A stretch of 50,182 nt of DNA from Legionellales bacterium (GTDB lineage: Bacteria; Pseudomonadota; Gammaproteobacteria; JAGOUN01), in assembly GCA_027486005.1 (NCBI GenBank), contig JAIXPZ010000027.1:1-50182 (forward strand). Direction: 5' to 3'. A program made the position numbers and the translations under genes. A model generated the notes under the pieces. It saw only the letters and a list, made by a program, of their open reading frames with translations, had not been told where the DNA came from and searched no databases. This document shows positions 1 through 7,700 of this stretch, one piece after another (the first letter of the stretch is position 1; every line of letters begins with the position of its first letter).

Positions 1-43
1 GGTCAATAAAGTGGTCAATCAGGCTAATCACTGGCTTTTTCAT
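1..43 (-). CDS. 5' end of an unidentified small or partial gene, cut by window edge
   Basis: On the minus strand an ATG at 43 opens a frame that begins MKKPVISLIDHFID and runs off the window. A good ribosome binding site (AAGGAAC, about 8 bases upstream) precedes it. Its start resembles that of the 57-aa ORF at 227-400 (MKKPKIL), and the three small minus-strand ORFs here may form one unit. Too little is visible to suggest a function. Confidence 0.45.
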   Translation of the reverse strand, partial: MKKPVISLIDHFID

Positions 44-84
44 TGCGCAAAGTTCCTTTAAATATAACTTGCGCTGACTTTAAC

Positions 85-159
85 CTATTTTCGATTATTT
101 TTTAATCCGATAGCCCTGACAGTAACCGTATCGCCATTCACTGAAATAATATGCGCCAT
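85..159 (-). CDS. 24-aa micro-ORF with strong ribosome binding site
   Basis: A 25-codon frame (MAHIISVNGDTVTVRAIG, then LKNNRK and TAG) is preceded by GGAG seven bases before the ATG. It sits between two other small minus-strand ORFs in the same direction, which supports real translation. No family is recognised. The protein may be a short beta-strand-rich peptide or the leader of an accessory module that continues left of the window. Confidence 0.4.
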   Translation of the reverse strand: MAHIISVNGDTVTVRAIGLKNNRK

Positions 160-226
160 TTTTTATCTCCATTTATCCTAAATAAAACGGCGTTATTTTA
201 TCAGAATTCTAAATGGCTCAACAAAA

Positions 227-400
227 TCAATCAGCAGTGTTTTTCTCATTTCGTTTTTTTGCTTCTTCCATCAAAAGTTCTCGTGCTTTATTTAAAACAC
301 GCGCAATGTTTTCCTCCATAGTCAGCATTGAACCATTTAATTTAATCTCAGACTTAACAGTGACTTCGTCTTTATCAATCAGTATTTTAGGCTTTTTCAT
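227..400 (-). CDS. 57-aa charged hypothetical protein
   Basis: The frame could start further upstream at 475, but the start at 400 is preferred because AGGA lies about seven bases before it and the upstream extension is hydrophobic and without a ribosome site. The protein begins MKKPKILIDKDEVTVK and ends in a charged helix (roughly residues 28-57, rich in Glu, Lys and Arg). There is no signal peptide, membrane segment or recognised domain. It is the first of three small minus-strand ORFs at the left edge. It may be an accessory protein of a mobile or phage-like module, but nothing in the sequence proves this. Confidence 0.5.
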   Translation of the reverse strand: MKKPKILIDKDEVTVKSEIKLNGSMLTMEENIARVLNKARELLMEEAKKRNEKNTAD

Positions 401-741
401 TTTGAATCCTGTTATTATATTAAATATTAGAAAATCAAAATGATCATAGCAAATGGAGAGGAAAACGAAAATCACAACTTATGTGGGCAATTTTTGAGCT
501 AATTTAGTTTTTGAGCGGACATCAAACGGCAGCCGCACCCATTGTGATGGCCTTGGTTTTTAAGTTTTATATTTTGATTTTTTGAGAGACCGGTAGGTTA
601 GAGCCACTTCTTTGCTCTAAAAATTAGCAGGATTTTAAATTTGTACTAAAAAGCTGCTCGGGAGCAGCTGTTTAGAGTAAGTGAGTCGTGAGATTTAGCA
701 TTTTTTGTGGTAGCCTCCAGCTTTTATTAATGGGTCGTCTC
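401..741. other. intergenic region before the helicase gene
   Basis: This stretch lies between divergent genes and must carry the start signals of both. I see no convincing sigma-70 promoter and no conserved ORF. Its only clear structure is the perfect hairpin at 652-669. Confidence 0.5.
652..669. terminator. perfect 8-bp hairpin upstream of helicase gene
   Basis: AGCTGCTC and GAGCAGCT form a perfect inverted repeat with two bases between the arms, followed on the plus strand by GTTTAGAG. The T-tract is short, so this could be a weak terminator or attenuator, or a protein-binding palindrome, 73 bases before the preferred start of the helicase gene. Confidence 0.4.
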
Positions 742-3504
742 ATGGATATTATAATATATAACGAATTAGATGTTTCTCGTGTGAAAAAACAAGTCGAAAA
801 AGTGATCGAGAGAATTCGGTCCAATGATTTTTTTTCGGCAGACGTAAAAAAACTCACCGGCACGCCGTATTATCGCGCGAAGCTTGATCACACGAATCGT
901 TTATTGTTTAAAGTCGTGACACATCAGGAAAAAAAAGTCGCATTGATATTAGAAGTTATTCATCAACATGCTTACGAAAAATCTCGATTTTTAAATGGCG
1001 CGAAGATTGATGATGACAAATGTCAAAGCATTCAAAATGAGACAGATTTTGAACCGGAAAAACAAGATGTCTTAACGCACATTAATGCTCAAAACCCGCA
1101 CTTTCATTTGCTTGATAAAATTATTTCCTTTGATGCGATTCAAGAAGATATTTTTCAGTTAAATCCGCCACTGATTATTATTGGTTCTGCGGGCAGTGGT
1201 AAAACCATGCTGACGCTTGAGAAAATGAAAACCTGTCCGGGAGAAGTGCTCTATGTGACAGGATCGCCGTATCTTGTTCAAAATGCGCGACAGCTCTATT
1301 ATGCCAATCACTATAGCAATGACGCACAAGAAATCGATTTTCTTTCCTATCGAGAATTATTAGAGACCATTCATGTCCCCGATGGTCAAGAAATTGATTT
1401 TCCGAGCTTTGCAACGTGGTTATCAAAGCTAAAACATCTTCAGAGCGCCAATAAGCTTTACGAAGAATTCAAAGGCGTCATCACCGGTAATACAACCGAT
1501 AAACAGCATCTTTCGCGAGAACGCTATGTCCAACTGGGCATCAAACAATCGATTTATCCCATCGAAGAACGAAATGCCGTGTTTGATCTTTTTGAAAAGT
1601 ACCTGGCGTTTTTAAAAGAAGCCAAACGCTATGATACTAATTTGGTTTCGTATGATTATCTTGAAAAAATTGAAGCCAAATACGATTTTATTGTCGTCGA
1701 TGAAGTCCAAGACTTTACCCCAGTCCAATTAGCGCTCATTTTAAAAACATTGAAAACCCCTCAACAATTTGTGCTGTGCGGCGATTCCAATCAAATCGTC
1801 CATCCGAATTTCTTCTCTTGGGCCAAAATCAAAAGCTTGTTTTATCATCAAGCGTCATCGGATCATTATCAAGCCGAAATTATCCGTATTCTTACTAAAA
1901 ATTATCGTAATGCCCCGAATGTCACCGCCATTGCGAATAAAATCCTTAAAATTAAAAACCGACGGTTTGGTTCGATCGATAAAGAAAGCCATTATCTTGT
2001 TGAGAGCCAAAGTACCACGAAAGGGGAGGTGTATTGCCTCTTTGAAAACAAAACCATTTGCGATGAAATCAATGATAAAACTCGGAAGTCGACGCATTTT
2101 GCAGTGATTGTTCTACGCGACGACTTAAAAGAAAAAGCGAGCCAGGTGTTTCAAACGCCGTTGATCTTTTCTATTTACGAAGCCAAAGGCTTAGAGTACG
2201 ACAATGTGATCTTATACAATTTTATTACAAGTGATGAAAAGAACTTTCGAGAACTTTCGAGCGGCGTTAATCCCGAGGACCTTAACCAAGAACTTGTCTA
2301 TGGTCGCGTTAAAGACAAAGCGGATCGATCGCTTGAAATCTACAAGTTTTTTATTAACGCGCTATATGTCGCCATTACTCGGGCCATTAAAAATGTTTAC
2401 TTTGTTGAACACATTGAACAACACCCGTTACTCACGCTTTTGAATCTGCATCCAACAACTGAGTTTGTTGCCATTGAAGCCCAAGAATCGTCGCTTGAAG
2501 ATTGGCAAAAAGAAGCGCGACGACTTGAAATGCAAGGTAAACAAGAACAAGCCACCGCGATTCGTGAATCACTGCTAAAAACTCAAACCGTGCCGTGGAA
2601 AGTGATGACGCCTGAAGTTATTGTTGAACTTCGCGCACGCGCCTTCAATACGACTCAGAAAGACAAAGAGGCAAGATTATTATTGTATGAATATGCAATG
2701 CAGTATCATCAGGCCAAAATTTTTGATGAGCTGATTGAGGTGGAATTTCCCCCTGCATTAAAACCTAAGCGTGATTATAACTTGCTTGAACGCAAATATT
2801 TTATTGGCTATTCCTCCAATAACCCAACCCTCATCTTGCGACAAGTCGCGCAATACGGCGTGGATTATCGAACTGAATTTAATCAAACGTCGCTCATGAC
2901 CGCGTGTCATTTTGGGAATGCAACTTTAGTCAAACAGCTGATCGAAAAGGGCGCTAATCCTGATTTAGTCGATAACTTAGGGCGTAATGCGTTTCAGTTG
3001 GCACTTCAACAAGCGCTGTTAACCAAACGATTTGCAGAGGAAAAATTAGCACCGCTTTACGAGTGTATTTTCCCTGAAGACATGAGTCTGCAAGTGAACG
3101 AGCAACTGATAAAACTCGATTCACGTCGTATGGAGTTTTTACTGGTTAATGTCATGATGATTCTAGTGCATCAAAAAAGTCAGGGCAATCTGAGACGTTG
3201 GTCATTTCAAGTGGATGATTTTCTAGAAACCCTCACGCATTTTCCAGAAAACATTTTGCCTGAGAAGCGCAAACAGCGCGCGTACATTTCTAGTATTTTA
3301 GCCAAACATGAAGTTAACCGAAATGATCTTTACAATAAGCGTTTATTTTTACGGGTCATGCGGGGTTATTATATTTTAAATCCTGATTTAAAAATTAAAA
3401 TCGATCAGGTTTGGACAAACATTTTTACACTGCTCGATTTAGACGCTGTTAAAAATAGAGTATTAGAGAGAATGTTAGAAATCAAAGAAATCATGGCAGA
3501 ATAA
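742..3504 (+). CDS. SF1 UvrD/Rep-like helicase with RelE-like N-terminus and ankyrin repeats
   Basis: The product is a 920-aa nucleic-acid helicase of superfamily 1. Residues 1-90 (MDIIIYNELDVS onward) have the pattern of a RelE/ParE-type fold: an arginine-rich strand pair (YRAKLDHTNRLLFKVV) and a final strand with IHQHAYEKS. Walker A is GSAGSGKT near residue 150, Walker B is VDEVQDF near 320, then GDSNQIVHP, LTKNYRN, AKGLEYDNVILYNF and YVAITRA follow in the order of UvrD/Rep motifs III-VI. Around residues 700-760 lies at least one clear ankyrin repeat (TSLMTACHFGNATLVKQLI, then EKGANPD). The start at 742 is chosen because the domain begins there; GTG at 688 would add 18 residues with no ribosome site. 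The architecture suggests a nuclease- or repair-linked enzyme or a host-directed protein. Ankyrin repeats are common in Legionellales effectors, but export is unproven. Confidence 0.8.
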   Translation: MDIIIYNELDVSRVKKQVEKVIERIRSNDFFSADVKKLTGTPYYRAKLDHTNRLLFKVVTHQEKKVALILEVIHQHAYEKSRFLNGAKIDDDKCQSIQNETDFEPEKQDVLTHINAQNPHFHLLDKIISFDAIQEDIFQLNPPLIIIGSAGSGKTMLTLEKMKTCPGEVLYVTGSPYLVQNARQLYYANHYSNDAQEIDFLSYRELLETIHVPDGQEIDFPSFATWLSKLKHLQSANKLYEEFKGVITGNTTDKQHLSRERYVQLGIKQSIYPIEERNAVFDLFEKYLAFLKEAKRYDTNLVSYDYLEKIEAKYDFIVVDEVQDFTPVQLALILKTLKTPQQFVLCGDSNQIVHPNFFSWAKIKSLFYHQASSDHYQAEIIRILTKNYRNAPNVTAIANKILKIKNRRFGSIDKESHYLVESQSTTKGEVYCLFENKTICDEINDKTRKSTHFAVIVLRDDLKEKASQVFQTPLIFSIYEAKGLEYDNVILYNFITSDEKNFRELSSGVNPEDLNQELVYGRVKDKADRSLEIYKFFINALYVAITRAIKNVYFVEHIEQHPLLTLLNLHPTTEFVAIEAQESSLEDWQKEARRLEMQGKQEQATAIRESLLKTQTVPWKVMTPEVIVELRARAFNTTQKDKEARLLLYEYAMQYHQAKIFDELIEVEFPPALKPKRDYNLLERKYFIGYSSNNPTLILRQVAQYGVDYRTEFNQTSLMTACHFGNATLVKQLIEKGANPDLVDNLGRNAFQLALQQALLTKRFAEEKLAPLYECIFPEDMSLQVNEQLIKLDSRRMEFLLVNVMMILVHQKSQGNLRRWSFQVDDFLETLTHFPENILPEKRKQRAYISSILAKHEVNRNDLYNKRLFLRVMRGYYILNPDLKIKIDQVWTNIFTLLDLDAVKNRVLERMLEIKEIMAE

Positions 3505-3507
3505 AAA

Positions 3508-3659
3508 ATGAATCAATCTCTAAAGATAAACGAACCTAAAATTTACCGCATTCTCAGTCTGATGGCGGCGGCTCGAAAGGTTTTTATACCTTAGGCGTTC
3601 TACGTGAAATTGAAGGCCGAATTCAACTAATAATTGCAACTCGATACCAAAAACATTGA
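3508..3659 (+). pseudogene. remnant of a patatin-like phospholipase gene (frameshifted, truncated)
   Basis: The first frame reads MNQSLKINEPKIYRILSL. A one-base shift near 3560 then continues as DGGGSKGFYTLGVLREIEG. Together they reproduce the patatin N-terminal signature (I-L-S-L-D-G-G-G-x-x-G, oxyanion hole, then L-G-V-L-x-E-I-E). Similarity stops around 3620. No GxSxG nucleophile elbow or Asp-Gly dyad follows, and the downstream DNA is the minus-strand 510-bp repeat region. The relic starts 4 bases after the helicase stop codon. Patatin-like enzymes are frequent Dot/Icm effectors (VipD family), so this may be a lost effector gene. Confidence 0.65.
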
Positions 3660-3665
3660 GTTGAG

Positions 3666-3764
3666 TTAACTGCCAAAACTTTCATATCTATTTTTCCCAT
3701 AAATAAGTTTAGTTAATTCGCCTTCTTTATATTTCATCCCATCGGTCATCGTAGCACTAACCAT
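3666..3764 (-). pseudogene. detached copy of the J-domain protein's C-terminal tail (third copy)
   Basis: This 32-codon frame begins MVSATMTDGMKYKEGEL, nearly identical to the last part of the 1969-aa J-domain protein (VSATMTDGKKYKESEL). It then diverges to TKLIYGKNRYESFGS and stops. It follows the second 137-aa gene at the same spacing as the copy at 4197-4274. It is either a duplication remnant or a translated tail peptide. A third 137-aa gene that the repeat period would predict next is missing. Confidence 0.6.
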
Positions 3765-3780
3765 CACTATTAAAATTGCA

Positions 3781-4194
3781 TCATGCGTTTTTACCTGCCT
3801 GCGCTAAACAATACTCCTCTTCTTCGCGATATATTTTTTCAGCTTCTTCCTTAAACAACTTCATTGCATGTGGCTCTTCATCTTCAAAATCATCAAAAAA
3901 TGATTCGTAATTCCACGAAGCAGGAATCATATTAATATATTTTTCTCCATTAAATTCTTTAACTTTAGTTATCCACGAAGACGGAATATAATGGCTCAAA
4001 AATTCAAAACCTTTAAGATGAAATCTTGCTGTTGAGCTATAATTTTCTGTCTCGAAGGAAATGTAAATACTATTATTTTTAGAATAACTCATCATTAAAA
4101 CAATATATTCCTTGCCGACCTTTAGCCAAGGGCTTTCATTTCTAAGATCTTCTCCTGTTACGCTACTAAATATTTTTTTACATAAAACTTTCAT
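3781..4194 (-). CDS. 137-aa acidic-tailed protein, paralogue B of a tandem pair
   Basis: This is a small cytosolic-looking protein of unknown family without signal peptide or membrane segment. It starts MKVLCKKIFSSVTGEDL and contains IPSSWITKV and SWNYESFFDDFEDEEPHAM. Its last 32 residues, Glu-rich (EEAEKIYREEEEYCLAQ), are identical to those of the paralogue at 4291-4704, while the middle has diverged. The upstream tail-fragment ORF ends two bases before its ATG. It could be an immunity protein for the J-domain protein's C-terminal domain, a chaperone, or a small effector whose Glu-rich end resembles the E-block of Legionella substrates. None of these is proven. Confidence 0.75.
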   Translation of the reverse strand: MKVLCKKIFSSVTGEDLRNESPWLKVGKEYIVLMMSYSKNNSIYISFETENYSSTARFHLKGFEFLSHYIPSSWITKVKEFNGEKYINMIPASWNYESFFDDFEDEEPHAMKLFKEEAEKIYREEEEYCLAQAGKNA

Positions 4195-4196
4195 GT

Positions 4197-4274
4197 TTAT
4201 TTCATCGCTTTTAACAACAGATCTAACTCGCCTTCTTTATATTTCATTCCCTCTGTCATCGTAGCACTAACCAT
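4197..4274 (-). pseudogene. detached copy of the J-domain protein's C-terminal tail (second copy)
   Basis: A 25-codon frame, MVSATMTEGMKYKEGELDLL then LKAMK, matches the final 25 residues of the 1969-aa protein. Its TAA ends two bases before the ATG of the 3781-4194 gene, mirroring the four-base stop/start overlap between the intact giant gene and the 4291-4704 gene. It is a by-product of the 510-bp duplication. It may still be translated, because close stop/start spacing would couple it to the next gene. Confidence 0.7.
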
Positions 4275-4290
4275 CACTATTAAAATTGCA

Positions 4291-4704
4291 TCATGCGTTT
4301 TTACCTGCCTGCGCTAAACAATACTCCTCTTCTTCGCGATATATTTTTTCAGCTTCTTCTTTAAACAACTTCATTGCATGCGGTTCTTCATTTTCCACAT
4401 CATCAAAAAATGAAGAATATTTCCATGATTCGGGCAACATGCTAACGTAAGTACTTCCTTCAAACTCTTCTACACCAGTTACCCATGACGAAGGAATATA
4501 ATCACTAACAAACTCAAAACCTCTCAAATGAAACAAAGAGGGATCACCATGATTTTCTGTTTGAAAACTAATATAGATACCTTCGTGTTTTACATAGCTC
4601 ATAGAGAGCACAGTATACTCCTTTCCAACCTTTCTCCAACCATCTTCTGAACCCATATCTTCCCCAGTTGTGCTATTAAATATTTTTTTACATAAAACTT
4701 TCAT
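4291..4704 (-). CDS. 137-aa acidic-tailed protein, paralogue A, coupled to the J-domain gene
   Basis: The ATG overlaps the stop codon of the 1969-aa gene (ATGA, bases 4701-4704), so translation is probably coupled and the two products likely work together. The protein begins MKVLCKKIFNSTTGEDM and ends like its paralogue at 3781-4194 with a Glu-rich segment (EEAEKIYREEEEYCLAQ). The central part differs clearly between the two, while the first ten and last 32 residues are almost the same. No family is recognised. Position, size, coupling and duplication with pieces of the partner's C-terminus resemble immunity genes of polymorphic toxins, but this is inference from layout. Confidence 0.78.
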   Translation of the reverse strand: MKVLCKKIFNSTTGEDMGSEDGWRKVGKEYTVLSMSYVKHEGIYISFQTENHGDPSLFHLRGFEFVSDYIPSSWVTGVEEFEGSTYVSMLPESWKYSSFFDDVENEEPHAMKLFKEEAEKIYREEEEYCLAQAGKNA

Positions 4705-7700
4705 TTTAATTTCCTTGAGTTTAGTAATAAATCTAATTCACTCTCTTTATATTTCTTTCCATCTGTCATCGTCGCGCTCACAGGATTTTTCACTTTAAAA
4801 TCTCGATGGTTATAGTTAATCTCATTAGTAACTTTATTTTTATAAAAATGTATTTGAATGCACTGCCCTGTTGATATTTCAATAGTTTGTGTTTTTCTTT
4901 TTTCCCAAGAACCGATATGACTGCCATTTTTGGTGAGCTCCGCTTCAACGGTTTTATTTACTAACAACCTACCTTCTTTCATGGCCGGCTCAGACCTTCT
5001 CACAGCCTCTTCTGTCAATTCCTCATCATGATCAAGAATCCCTGCCTCTTGCAACGCCAAAACCACGTTATGACGTAAAGCATCGGACATGTTATGTAAT
5101 GAATGTCCTTTGACTTTTTTGCGTTTATACATAGTTACTTTGCTGTCACCAAGTGAAACGACACTGCCTTCATCGCTGCTTTCAGTGCCACTACTATCTC
5201 CACCATCATTTCCTCCAACCGTTGCCTCTTCTCTGTTTAAAGAAACACTTTGTTTCTCTAGCGCTGAAGCTCGTTTTTGCTCTTCTCTGCGTTTTTCTCG
5301 ATGCTCAAACCAAGTCATATTACTTTGCTCTATCGCTTGTTTTTCCTGATTGACTGGGCCTTCACTTTGTTGGACATCAGCTTTTTCTTCAACTCTAGCA
5401 ACTGGCTGTTGAGAGCTCCATCGTTTTAACACAATCAATCGATCTTCAATTAATTTTTTATCCCTCTCTTGCTGTTGTTTTTTGGCTCGTCTCTCTTCTC
5501 GCTTTTTTTCTTCTGGAGAAAGTTGCCGAATGCGCTCCTCTTCACGCTGCCTCTCTTCTGCTTGTTGACGTTGAATCTCGCGCTGTTTATCTTTCTCTTG
5601 TCGTTGTTCTTCAGCTAATTTTCGTTCTTGCTCTTGCTTTTCTTGCTGCTTAAGTTTTTCCGTGGCAAGCTGCTGCTGACGAACTCGCTCAGCTTCTGCT
5701 TCTCTTTGTTGCTCTTCACGTTGCCGCTGAATTTCCGATTGTCGCTGAAGTTCCCATTGTCGCTGCCTTTCTACTATCCTATTTCTTTCTCCAAAAGACT
5801 GAAGTCCTTTTGGCAGAATAACATCAATGGGCGGTTCTATACCTTTAGTCAGTAATGCTGCAATTTTTGTTGTATTTTTTCTTTCAACTAGAACTCTGAG
5901 CAAATAAGAACCTACAGTATCTTGCGATTGAGGATGAGACGCTCTCATTTCCACTGGATAAAGCGGCGTCGATAAAAATCTGGAGCTTTCTTCAATCAGT
6001 TTATCAATAAATCTTTCTTCACCTGCCATTAAATAAAGACCCGTATGCCAAAATTTTAATAAGCTGTCACGCAATCGACTTTTACCTGCTACATTATTCT
6101 TTTCTTGCATTAATTCACTGATCGCAAAAACAAGCCGATCAAGTTTACCTGCGGTTTGTTGCGCAGAGGTTAATTGAGTCCACTTTCTAATAAACTCTTT
6201 ACTGGTGTTGCTGCGCCAAGAAAAAATTCTAGATTTATATTCTTGCAAAATACTATTGACCGTATCACGAAAAATCACTGTTCTATTGTAACTTTCAGTC
6301 CCGGCATAGTAAGGCGCTGCGCCGGTAATAATTGTGCGCAATCGGTTATAACGATCCTCAATCAATCGTGAAGTGAGCGCATCACCTTGAGTGCCACTAC
6401 TTTCTTGAATCCCTTTATCTTTCAATTTTCGTATTAAATCATCTCTACCTAATGATCTTGCTCGCTGAATCAAATAGTCTGCCGCTGTAATGGCAGGCCA
6501 GCCCTGTTGTCCATCTGCAGGATAAAAAATAACGCGCAAATGACTTTGCGTATTACCTTGCGCGTCCGTAATGTATTGATGAAACAGCTGATCTTCTTCG
6601 AGAATAATTCCAAAGCCTTCAACTAGTGTATCTCTAGCATCATCACGCGATGTTTGATTAAACGCGTTAATGCCAGTACCTCCGCTTGACAATCTTTCAC
6701 TCAGAGCAACCGTTTGATTAACAACCTGGGCATTGAGCATCGAGACTGCTGATCTTCCAGAGCGTACATTCGATTGAACATCACCTTGTCCTATAAACAT
6801 TGCTTTGCGCTCTTCTCTTTGACGAATACGTTCACGTTCTTCTGCTTGTCGACGCTCATCGACTATTCTTTGTTGACGAGCACGCTCATCAGCTTCTTGC
6901 TTGAGTCGACGCGCTTGCTCTTCTGCTAATATTCTTGCACGTTCTTCAGCAGCCCATTGTTCTTGAGCAAGTTCTGCTAATTTTCCAGGCGGATTTTCTT
7001 GAAGAAAATTTTGACCTGTCATTACTTCTTGGGAAGTTTTAGGTTCACGTACTCGAGACGAAGAAAATACTTCTTGAATGAGAATTTTTCCAGAAGCACT
7101 GTCCATCGCTTCTACTTTTGGCGTAAGGGATACACCACCGTAAACTAGTCGATGATGTCCGTCTTCCGTGTCTTGATGAATACTGGCAGGTATCCATAAC
7201 TTTGCTTCTTCTGATCGTTGAATATCAAAATCATGTTCTGCATTTGCCCCTAACGCGACCAGGTTTTCTCCCAGTAATTTTCGACTGGCAAGTTGACGAC
7301 GCAGTTCTGATTTTGCCTCACGAATAGACGCTAAATGACGTTGATAGATTTCTTGAGCTTGCGGACTCAGTGCAGAGAATTGCCAAGTCGTTAGGCGTTC
7401 CGCTAAATCATCAACACTACCGCGGCTCTCTAGAATAGATTTAATTTCATTAGTACTAACACTAAAAGGATAGGACGATGCAATTTCCGTTAAAATTTTA
7501 TTATATTCGTTTCTAGCAAGCAATGTGGCTAATTCAGACACGTCACCATAATCCATCATTCGACTCACGAATCGCTGAATGGTCCAAGAAGATTCAGAAG
7601 GAAGTGCTGATGTGAATGATTCTATCAACCCATTTTTTATAGCCTCGTTTCCTTCTTTCACCCACTGGCTACGCATAGCTTGAAGTTGCTGACGAATACC

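Larger units (their letters stand above)
3719..4760. repeat. tandem repeat with 510-bp period, three phases
   Basis: The sequence around CTTTATATTT recurs at about 3721, 4231 and 4741, exactly 510 bases apart. The first two copies are nearly identical for roughly 150 bases, from the tail fragment through the 3' end of the 137-aa gene. The third lies inside the 3' end of the J-domain gene and is more diverged. Each unit holds the end of the giant gene's coding tail plus one 137-aa gene. A tandem duplication with breakpoints in the tail and just after the 137-aa stop codon explains the layout. Confidence 0.85.

Noticed and set aside
5089-5855. Plus-strand open frames opposite the coiled-coil part of the J-domain gene
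   Set aside because: They are mirror images of Glu/Gln/Arg-rich codons (Leu/Phe/Ser-rich), with no ribosome sites or homology.
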